12,701 nt of DNA from CAZADH01 sp964483805 (GTDB lineage: Bacteria > Muiribacteriota > Ozemobacteria > Ozemobacterales > Ozemobacteraceae), in NCBI GenBank assembly GCA_964483805.1, contig CAZADH010000179.1, positions 1-12,701 on the forward strand, given 5' to 3'. The first letter of the stretch is position 1, and every line of letters starts with the position of its first letter. The notes beneath the pieces were generated by a model that worked only from the letters and a program-made list of their open reading frames with translations, was not told where the DNA came from and made no database searches. Shown here in pieces: positions 6,512-12,701 of this stretch. The position numbers and the translations under genes were made by a program.

Positions 6512-7516
6512 ATGACTAACATTCGCGGCGCCAATCGACGGCAGAACATTTTCGTCCACCGGTCTGTGGGAACGGTGGGAATCGTTGGTTGTCGCGCGCC
6601 GAGGTCCCGTGGCCGGTTGCGCCGGCTGTTGCCGTTGTTGGTTCTGGGGCTGATCTGGAGTCTGGTGCAGGTGTCCCGCTGTCGCGGTGCCGACCCGCCG
6701 ATCCAGGTTGGGTTTTCCTCGACCACGCTGTCCGAGGTCGATTTGAACGACGCCGTGGTGGCGATCAAGGTCTGGTTCGAACAGATTCTCAAAACTGAAG
6801 GACTCGATTACGCCTTTGAAACCACGGTCTATCGTGACTTTGCCGATCTGTCAGCCGCCGTCCGACAACGTAAAGTTGATGTATTGACGGTCTCGACGAT
6901 TGAGGCCGTAAAGCTTGCTGCCGACGGTGAGTTCGAAAACCCGCTGTCTTCTGAGATCGGCGGTCGCCTCGAGTGCCCGATGCTGCTTTTGGTCCACAAA
7001 GAGGCGGGCATCACCGGCCTCGATGGGTTGCGCGGCAAAAAGCTGATCATCGACACGCGTCAAACCGGCGAATTGCCGAAGGTCTGGCTCGAAGTCGAGT
7101 TGGCCCGCAAACAACTTCCTGCCGCCCAGGCATTCTTCGAATCGGTGCGGACTGTCAACGAAAAGCCGTCCCAGGCGGTGTTGCCGGTGTTCTTTCGCCA
7201 GGCCGATGCCTGCATCGTTCGCCAGGAATCGTTCGATTCCATGCATGAACTCAATCCCCAGATCGGCAAGACCCTGGTCGCCATCGCGAAATCAGAGCCG
7301 ATGATTCGCGGCTTGACGCTTTTCCGCAAGGGTTTTTCGCCCGAGAGACAGAGCAAGATCATCCCGTCGGCCCAGCGGTTGCCCAATTCGGTAAAAGGGC
7401 GGCAGACGCTGATGCTGTTCAAGGTCGACAACATAAAGACCATTCCCATGCAAAAGCTCGATCCGATTCGCCGGCTGTACGAAGAGTTTCTGAAGACGAA
7501 GTCGCCCGCCCGCTGA
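6512..7516 (+). CDS. PhnD-like periplasmic substrate-binding protein (PF12974-type)
   Basis: From the ATG at 6512 the protein has 334 residues. A basic stretch (R31-R38) and hydrophobic core (39-54) form a signal peptide, with likely cleavage near A60. The mature part follows the phosphate/phosphite/phosphonate binding-protein pattern: IQVGFSSTTLSEVDLND (64-80), the YRDFADLSAAVRQRKVDVLTVS region (107-128), LDGLRGKKLIIDTR (170-183), and the second-lobe QAVLPVFFRQADACIV (221-236). The fold is a two-lobed type II binding protein; the ligand cannot be read off. No ABC permease or ATPase is adjacent, so it may serve a sensor or a distant transporter. The ATG gives an unusually long N-terminal region of about 36 residues before the hydrophobic core, and no strong RBS; GTG at 6566 or 6575 are alternatives. 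The frame is open to 6137, but that extension overlaps the divergent gene. Confidence 0.85.
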   Translation: MTNIRGANRRQNIFVHRSVGTVGIVGCRAPRSRGRLRRLLPLLVLGLIWSLVQVSRCRGADPPIQVGFSSTTLSEVDLNDAVVAIKVWFEQILKTEGLDYAFETTVYRDFADLSAAVRQRKVDVLTVSTIEAVKLAADGEFENPLSSEIGGRLECPMLLLVHKEAGITGLDGLRGKKLIIDTRQTGELPKVWLEVELARKQLPAAQAFFESVRTVNEKPSQAVLPVFFRQADACIVRQESFDSMHELNPQIGKTLVAIAKSEPMIRGLTLFRKGFSPERQSKIIPSAQRLPNSVKGRQTLMLFKVDNIKTIPMQKLDPIRRLYEEFLKTKSPAR

Positions 7517-7625
7517 CTTCGTCATTTCGGCAGTCGTTCCGTGTTTTTCACCTTCGCAGTGCGTGGCGTTTTCGAGCGCATGGTCGGCATGACGCCTCAA
7601 TGACGCCGCGAACAGTGATCGCCGC

Positions 7626-7644
7626 GGCCCGTTGATGAACGGCC
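7626..7644. terminator. Weak hairpin between convergent genes
   Basis: GGC-(C)-CGTT, a GATG loop, and AACG-GCC form a 7-pair stem with one bulged C in the 137-base gap between the PhnD-like and FecR-domain genes. There is no T-run on either side, so it is not a classical intrinsic terminator; no better candidate is visible in the gap. Confidence 0.2.
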
Positions 7645-7653
7645 TTCGCTGCG

Positions 7654-8424
7654 TCAGTATCGATAGAGTTCTTTGAGGTTCGTGTGGTAGAAGCGGTCCT
7701 CGCGGTCGGCCACGCCGACATAGGGAACCGGCGGATACATCTGGGCTGCGTCGGCCCCGAGCTTCTGCCCTGCGGTGAGTTTCGTCGTTGTTCCCTTCGT
7801 GTGAGCAACCTCGACGATGCCCTCTTTCAACGCCACCTCGTCGGTATTGCCGTCGGTCGAGATCTTTCCTGCCGTTCCTTCGATCGCGGTCACGGTGTGG
7901 GCGGCTTCGATTTTGTAGCGGTCGATCCCTTTGCGATTCGTCGGCACAATGAACGACAGGATGCCGGTCCACAGACGCAGCGCCACGGTTTTCACGCCCT
8001 TCGGTTCATAGGCGGTCAGTGACACCTTGGTGTTCTGCTTTCTCACATCGTCGTAGAACAGATTGATGCGCGTGCCGTCGTCGAACTTGATCGTCGCGTA
8101 GGCATCGGCGAAAACCTCGATCGTATCAGTGACTTTCAGTGCCTGGTTTGCGACCGCGGCGACGCCGTTGACCTCGACCTTCTTGCCGAACTCGAGCAGT
8201 CGGGCTCCGCCGGGGGAGGTTGGGCCGCAGCCGCAGCCGGCCGACAAGCCAATGCAACATAGTGCCACGCAGGTAATGCAGGCCACGTGGAACGTGACCA
8301 GTGCGCTTCGCCCCGTATTGCGCGCGAACGGGTTTGTGACGGGATTGTTTGGCGGACAGGTCGTGACGATCATATCCGCTCCGATCCAGACAGGGACCCC
8401 TCGAGGTTCGGGCGGCATACTCAT
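7654..8424 (-). CDS. FecR-domain exported protein, possible lipoprotein
   Basis: The 256-residue protein has an N-terminal hydrophobic segment at 41-62 ending in SAGC64GCG, a poor lipobox (Ser rather than Leu at -3), so it is either a lipoprotein or anchored by that segment. Residues about 80-222 form a FecR-like beta domain: ATIKFDDGTRINL, the LRLWTGILSFIV strand, TVTAIEGTAGKI, EVALKEGIVEVAH and TAGQKL match the family's order. There is no N-terminal anti-sigma helix domain and no sigma factor gene nearby, so this is not a classical FecR regulator. The ATG at 8424 overlaps the stop of the preceding pilin-like gene as ATGA, suggesting translational coupling; an ATG at 8373 has GGAG 5 bases upstream and gives a more normal signal peptide (239 aa). 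A role in the surface or pilus assembly is inferred from position. Confidence 0.82.
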   Translation of the reverse strand: MSMPPEPRGVPVWIGADMIVTTCPPNNPVTNPFARNTGRSALVTFHVACITCVALCCIGLSAGCGCGPTSPGGARLLEFGKKVEVNGVAAVANQALKVTDTIEVFADAYATIKFDDGTRINLFYDDVRKQNTKVSLTAYEPKGVKTVALRLWTGILSFIVPTNRKGIDRYKIEAAHTVTAIEGTAGKISTDGNTDEVALKEGIVEVAHTKGTTTKLTAGQKLGADAAQMYPPVPYVGVADREDRFYHTNLKELYRY

Positions 8425-10007
8425 CTTGGACGGAGCCCTTGTCTACGAAACCGTTGGCAGGTCTGCGCTGCCCGAGCGGCAATACGCGGTCTGACGCGAG
8501 CAAGAGTGCTGATGTAGTTGTTCAAGTGACCCAAGATCGTTGGGTCTTTCAATGTGGCGATGTCTGTGCCCAAATCACCTGTGGACGACAGTAGCTCTCC
8601 GGCGGGAAAGTGGGCATATGGACCCGTCGAGAGGCCGGAAGTTGGTGATTCCCCGTCGAACCAGTTCGTCAATCGCCCCTCGCCATCAAGGTGAATGATC
8701 GCGCAGTAGAGGCCTTGCGCCAACTCCTTCATCAGTATGCGCTGAGCTTCACTCAGAGAATCAGCCAGCGTGAAGCGCCACGCCCCATCCCGATACAGAT
8801 ACCTATTGTCGCAGACCCACGGATGTTTCCAAGAACAGAGAAGTGTCAGGACCTTCATTTGAACCGAAGAGAAGTTGCCTTTTCCAGTAGTCTCCAGTAC
8901 TGCCGCAAGATCTGAGTATGCCGGAAACTCGGCGTCCGCTGTCTGCCTGAGGGCGGAAGCGAGGTTCGGAGTGCCTGCAAGCAGGTGATCTTTGACGATG
9001 TCCAGTTGCCCCCGCACTGCGAAGTCAAGGATCTGAAGTCGTTCAATGACACGGGCAGGGTCGGGCCACGGGTATGATGAGTAGATCGCCGCGAACTCGT
9101 CAGCAAGGCCCGCAATGTTCTCGTATCTTGGAAAAGAAACCATCGGGACAAGGCATGCACTCGTTAAGGCAACCGAGCGGCCGGATGTTGGCATGGAGAT
9201 CAGGGCAGATTGGTGAGCGGCGACGGAAACGCCTTTGACTCTCTTGCGGGACTGTTCGAATGGGTCGGCCGCAGTCGCGGTGTCACCGGCTGCGGTTACC
9301 ACGATCTGGCCCACGCCGATGTTGGCCTGGTCCATGGCGCCGTCGGGGTAACGGCCCTCAGAGAACGACTGGAACGGGATGCCGTCGCAGGTCACGGTCA
9401 GCTTGACGCGATAGCGACGTTCACCGACGACATCGACTATCGCGCCTTCGAACCACACGCGTGCCGCAGATCCGTCCCCGCCTTTCGTGAAATCGGGGTG
9501 GGTCGCCAGATCTTCGAACGGAAAGACACCCTGGCAAAACACATACGGTGGCTGGACGCATCGCGGCGGCATGTAGAACCGCTCCTCCCAAGGCCGCGCG
9601 CGAATCACTGCAGCAATACGGGCGTTGATGCGGTCGGTCCAGGTCGAGGCGATGACGCGCTGCGCGAAGTTGCGACTGGCCTGTGCGCCCTGGCGAAGAA
9701 TCATCCAGGCCGTTGCGATGAGAATCGCCGAGACGAGAGTCAGGCCCAAGACGAGCATCAACGCTGCGCCGTGTCGGGGTGGCCGCCATCTGACACCGCA
9801 AGCGATGCGGTCAACATCGGTCTGCTTACTTTGTATTCGTCGCAGATCCGATGCGGCGGCGACTGCGGGTGAGCCACGGCGCGAAGAGCCGCTTTCGATC
9901 AGGGTTGGACTGCTCGTTGATGTAGATTGTATTGACACAGTGCAGCCCGCCGTGTTGGTGCTGGAGTGCTTCCGCGACCCACTGGTTATTGAGTTCGTGA
10001 TGGTCAT
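8421..10007 (-). CDS. PilX/GspK-like minor pseudopilin, 528 aa
   Basis: Residues 77-104 have the shape of PilX or GspK N-termini: a basic PRHG, then AALMLVLGLTLVSAIL and a TM helix, followed by an RQGAQASRN stretch. Cleavage by prepilin peptidase would fall after G80; there is no Glu at +5, which GspK also lacks. The rest is a large soluble periplasmic domain, with about eight cysteines scattered through it, no recognised enzyme motif, and a basic tail. The ATG at 10007 follows the stop of the large pilin-like gene by 2 bases, but leaves an 80-residue Ser/Thr-rich leader, far longer than normal; a GTG near 9938 is the only other bacterial start seen, and neither has a convincing RBS. The last codons overlap the FecR-domain gene (ATGA at 8421-8424). 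Codon use in 8500-9200 is clearly less GC-biased than in the neighbours. The family call rests on the N-terminus and the context. Confidence 0.75.
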   Translation of the reverse strand: MTITNSITSGSRKHSSTNTAGCTVSIQSTSTSSPTLIESGSSRRGSPAVAAASDLRRIQSKQTDVDRIACGVRWRPPRHGAALMLVLGLTLVSAILIATAWMILRQGAQASRNFAQRVIASTWTDRINARIAAVIRARPWEERFYMPPRCVQPPYVFCQGVFPFEDLATHPDFTKGGDGSAARVWFEGAIVDVVGERRYRVKLTVTCDGIPFQSFSEGRYPDGAMDQANIGVGQIVVTAAGDTATAADPFEQSRKRVKGVSVAAHQSALISMPTSGRSVALTSACLVPMVSFPRYENIAGLADEFAAIYSSYPWPDPARVIERLQILDFAVRGQLDIVKDHLLAGTPNLASALRQTADAEFPAYSDLAAVLETTGKGNFSSVQMKVLTLLCSWKHPWVCDNRYLYRDGAWRFTLADSLSEAQRILMKELAQGLYCAIIHLDGEGRLTNWFDGESPTSGLSTGPYAHFPAGELLSSTGDLGTDIATLKDPTILGHLNNYISTLARVRPRIAARAAQTCQRFRRQGLRPR

Positions 10008-10009
10008 TC

Positions 10010-12271
10010 CTATGGTGTCCCCGTCGGCAGCGCAGGCTGGGCCATGACTTCCTGCATCCATTTGTCGATGACGGCCTGCAGATTCCGGCACGGTTGCATG
10101 CGCTCGGAAGTGAATACATCGCGGGTTGCCGGCGAGAGGCCGGCGATTACCTGTGCCCGGATATCTTTGGCCGTCGCGTCGGTCATGCGCATCGCTGCAT
10201 CGATCGACTTGAGTACTGCGGGGACCTCGGCCTGCGTGCGGGCGGTGTCTTCAATGAACTGACCAACCGTCCAGCCCGATACCGCTGCCGAGGGATCGGT
10301 GCGCAACTCGCCATACGCCCGCAACAAAATCGGGTTGACGACATGCGATCCGGCTCCCGGGCCGATCCGCTCGAGTTCGGCGGGGTCGAGGCCTCGCAAT
10401 GTCGGCACATACGAGCTGATGAACACGCTGTTGCGCTCTCGCAACTCGGAGGCCGGGATATCACGCTGCGCGCGGACGAACCCCATGAATGCCGGAGGGC
10501 AGGCATTGGCAAGTGTGGTCGATACGCCGAGCTCTGACAATACACCAGCCATACGTCCGGTGTCAGTGCCGACCAACTCGAGGGCCTGCGCGCACTCGAC
10601 GCATCCGGCGGCAAAGAACATCAGCGATTGCGGTGTCAGTTGCTGACTGCCGGTGCTCAGCTTCTGCAGTTGTGTGTCAGCGATCTCGGTCGAAGTCTGG
10701 GGCACGCTTTCGCGCGTCAGGCGAAGGTAGATTTCGCGGGCAGCCCGCAGATGTTTGGCAAACCGCGCGAACATCGTCTGCAGTTCCCAGATAGCCATGT
10801 CCATCGCGCCGAACAGGTTGCGGTAGAGGCAAGCGAGTTTGAGTCGATCGAGGGTTTCGGGGCTGGCGAATTGGTCGTCCCAGCCGGTGGCGCCGTTGTG
10901 GGCTTTGTCGACAATGGCGTTGATCAAGGTTGTGGCACTGGTGACCAATGATGCTGGCGCATCAGTCTGCGCCAGCCCGGTCAGTGCCTTGGCCAGATTC
11001 CGTCCGGCTTCGAGCTGTTCGGTCAGCGGTGCCAGTCTCGACTCGAAGGTGTTGCGATCGTGGTCGACGATCTTCTGGCGAAGGGCCGTGACCATGTTGC
11101 TCAAGTGGATCGACGGCAGCAGACACCGCTTGTGCGCCTCGAACAGGCGCAGCGCGGCGCGTCGATGCAACGTGGCGCGCTCGACGAGTTCGAACTTCGC
11201 TTCGTGTGGAGCTCCCAGTGCGGGTTCGAGCGATGCAATGCGGGCTTCGTAGCCGTAGAACGGCAGGTCGCAATCGGGCAGGGCGGGCGTTTCGGTGCCG
11301 AGCATCGGCACGTTGGTACACTCGTAGACCGCGCGGTTGACTTCGGTCGTGATGAGAAGGAGCGTGGCCGCAAAGGTGACGCCGTCTTCCGGATACGATG
11401 CCACAGGGGTGCTGGGTTGATCGCGGAGCGTCTGTTTCGCGAGATCGACGGCCTTCAGAAGGTCAGTCGGCGCCACCCTTTCGTTGAGCGTGCGCAGCAA
11501 TGCGGGCTCGAGACTCAACCCCGGGATCAGATACGCCCGTTCGAGCGTGAAAATACTCGTTTCGCGTTGCGCGGCAAGATCGGTGACACGAAAGATCTCG
11601 ACCCGGGCCAGTTTGAGAATGCTCTTTACCTGGGCCTCGAGCTCGTTGTCGAGCTTGCCGCCGTCAGTCAATCCTTGTGGATACTCGTCGGTCAACGTCA
11701 GCCGAAAAGCATACGCGGAAAGAGCCTCGGGGGCAGCCGTGGGATCACCGGCGGCACTCGCCGTCGCAGCGCCGCCCCCACCGGCTGGCGTGGGGTTGCC
11801 GGTGGCGCCAACGCCGGCGACCAGCTTGCTGGCACCGCCCGATCGCCATTTCTCGGGCAGGGTGGTGAGCAGTTCGGTCGAAGGGGTTGCGAAGAACCCA
11901 CGATGGACAAACACGCTGGGGCTCTCTTCGATCACTGCGTGCTCGAGCAGTCTTTGATGATAGAAGAACCGCGGGTCGCACTGCGCATGATCGCGCACCC
12001 GATCGAGGACGGCCGCCGCCGCCACCGCTGCGATGGTGCGGTCTTCCGACCGGCGCGCCTGCGACGCGCCGCCGATCATCAGTTGCGCCAGCGTCGCGCC
12101 AACAAGTCCCAGCAGGACCATGCTGATGACCACTTCGAGGAGGGTGAAGCCGCGGAGGAAAAGGCGGCCCCCGCGCCATACCCGCTGATCCGATCGATTT
12201 GCTCTTGCCACGCCGCGTTCGTACCAGCCCGCCGCCAGATTCGGTCTGCGGTTCAGTACCACCGCCTTCAT
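10010..12271 (-). CDS. Very large minor-pilin-like protein with N-terminal methylation motif, 753 aa
   Basis: Residues 40-65 are a textbook type IV prepilin N-terminus: RG41 followed by FTLLEVVISMVLLGLVGATLAQLM, with Glu46 at +5 after cleavage. The leader of 41 residues is long. A short pilin-like region follows (about 66-150), then a Gly/Ala/Pro-rich linker (about 151-186), a beta-rich segment to about 265, and a mainly helical C-terminal half of about 450 residues with several Cys, including a YECTN...PDCDL pair and GCVEC. Ordinary minor pilins such as PilW or GspJ are 150-350 residues, so the C-terminal part is an added domain I do not recognise. The start at 12271 is chosen because ATGA overlaps the stop of the preceding pseudopilin; an upstream ATG at 12355 lies inside that gene. 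It probably assembles at the tip or initiation complex of a type IV pilus or type II secretion pseudopilus, based on family knowledge. Confidence 0.85.
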   Translation of the reverse strand: MKAVVLNRRPNLAAGWYERGVARANRSDQRVWRGGRLFLRGFTLLEVVISMVLLGLVGATLAQLMIGGASQARRSEDRTIAAVAAAAVLDRVRDHAQCDPRFFYHQRLLEHAVIEESPSVFVHRGFFATPSTELLTTLPEKWRSGGASKLVAGVGATGNPTPAGGGGAATASAAGDPTAAPEALSAYAFRLTLTDEYPQGLTDGGKLDNELEAQVKSILKLARVEIFRVTDLAAQRETSIFTLERAYLIPGLSLEPALLRTLNERVAPTDLLKAVDLAKQTLRDQPSTPVASYPEDGVTFAATLLLITTEVNRAVYECTNVPMLGTETPALPDCDLPFYGYEARIASLEPALGAPHEAKFELVERATLHRRAALRLFEAHKRCLLPSIHLSNMVTALRQKIVDHDRNTFESRLAPLTEQLEAGRNLAKALTGLAQTDAPASLVTSATTLINAIVDKAHNGATGWDDQFASPETLDRLKLACLYRNLFGAMDMAIWELQTMFARFAKHLRAAREIYLRLTRESVPQTSTEIADTQLQKLSTGSQQLTPQSLMFFAAGCVECAQALELVGTDTGRMAGVLSELGVSTTLANACPPAFMGFVRAQRDIPASELRERNSVFISSYVPTLRGLDPAELERIGPGAGSHVVNPILLRAYGELRTDPSAAVSGWTVGQFIEDTARTQAEVPAVLKSIDAAMRMTDATAKDIRAQVIAGLSPATRDVFTSERMQPCRNLQAVIDKWMQEVMAQPALPTGTP

Positions 12272-12701
12272 GGCTGATAGACCAGCGCCGTGTTCTTCAA
12301 TTCCATGGTCGTTTCGATCGGCAACGCAGCATCGCCCTCCGCCAGCGTCAGGCAAATGCGCACGCAGGTTGGGCTGAGTGCCGTGAATTCGACCGACTTC
12401 ACGCCACGGATATTTACAGGGTATGCTGGGTAGAACAGTTGTTCAGTCGCCGCAGGCGCGCTCGCAAAGGCCAGTTCGTCTGTTTCGCGCACAGCGCAGC
12501 CGCGGTCGCGATCGGGGTCGCCGCGCCAGCCATCGGGTTGCCCATGATGGTATGACACGAGTTGGCCGACACCGCGCGCATTCACGTCGACTCGTTCGAG
12601 CACGATCGTGTGGTTGAGGACATCGCGAAACACCAGGGTGTCGGCGGTACGGCCCGGCAACGGACAGAGCACCTCGATGCCTTCTTGAACGCGGTTGTAC
12701 A
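12268..12701 (-). CDS. C-terminal part of a small prepilin-like protein, cut by the window edge
   Basis: The frame is open from the right edge to the TGA at 12268-12270, giving 143 residues without the N-terminus, so the methylation motif cannot be checked. The pattern of short beta strands ending in VKSVEFTALSPTCVRICLTL and the terminal strand TTMELKNTAL resembles the C-terminal sheet of GspH/GspJ-like or other minor pseudopilins. A GTG at 12672 is a possible start, but continuing upstream the residues (YNRVQEGIEV) also look coding, so the true start is outside the window. It overlaps the large pilin-like gene by 4 bases (ATGA, 12268-12271), which indicates one transcript and coupled translation. 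The assignment leans on this context. Confidence 0.7.
   Translation of the reverse strand, partial: YNRVQEGIEVLCPLPGRTADTLVFRDVLNHTIVLERVDVNARGVGQLVSYHHGQPDGWRGDPDRDRGCAVRETDELAFASAPAATEQLFYPAYPVNIRGVKSVEFTALSPTCVRICLTLAEGDAALPIETTMELKNTALVYQP

Noticed and set aside
11060..12277. 405-codon open frame on the + strand
   Set aside because: It lies wholly antisense to the large pilin-like gene, whose N-terminal motif and ATGA junction are clear. The + strand product is Arg/Gly-rich with no family pattern, as expected of a shadow frame in high-GC DNA.
1..12701. Search for tRNA, rRNA, CRISPR arrays, insertion sequences and phage genes
   Set aside because: No regularly spaced repeats, transposase motifs, terminal inverted repeats or cloverleaf-like segments were seen by eye; faint structures could be missed without computation.

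Overview
This window is high-GC, densely coded chromosomal DNA from a Gram-negative bacterium. The evidence is type IV prepilin-type proteins, an exported binding protein, a probable lipoprotein, and an FNR/ANR-like box. A beta- or gammaproteobacterial origin fits the BLUF-EAL and NemA-type genes best, but this is inference; no ribosomal or other marker gene is present. Nine protein genes are supported, two of them cut by the window edges. No RNA genes, CRISPR, insertion sequences or phage genes were seen. No gene-free stretch exceeds about 200 bases (the longest is 6313-6511).

Left part, + strand (1-3226): a DUF190 (PII-like) protein fused to four CBS domains, open at the left edge, then a soluble four-PAS sensor ending in a Cys-rich domain with no kinase or cyclase. 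A good FNR/ANR-type inverted repeat lies between them, so the PAS gene may have its own oxygen-responsive promoter.

Middle, - strand (3360-6312): three consecutive flavoprotein genes. In transcription order they are an FMN-type split-barrel (pyridoxamine-phosphate-oxidase-like) protein, an Old Yellow Enzyme ene-reductase (NemA type), and a BLUF-EAL photoreceptor predicted to hydrolyse cyclic di-GMP in response to blue light. A divergent + strand gene (6512-7516) encodes an orphan PhnD-like periplasmic binding protein.

Right part, - strand (7654-12701): a tightly coupled cluster of prepilin-like genes. In transcription order these are the C-terminus of a small pseudopilin (cut by the right edge), a very large (753 aa) minor-pilin-like protein, a 528 aa PilX/GspK-like protein, and a FecR-domain membrane protein or lipoprotein. 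Spacing is a 4-base ATGA overlap, a 2-base gap and a second ATGA overlap, so the FecR-domain protein appears to be part of the pilus or pseudopilus module. This is the least conventional assembly in the window.

The other loci share a sensory theme: ligand sensing by PII-like/CBS, PAS, BLUF and PhnD-like domains. One gene (BLUF-EAL) links directly to cyclic di-GMP turnover, which commonly controls surface behaviour and pili. No functional link between the loci is shown by the sequence.
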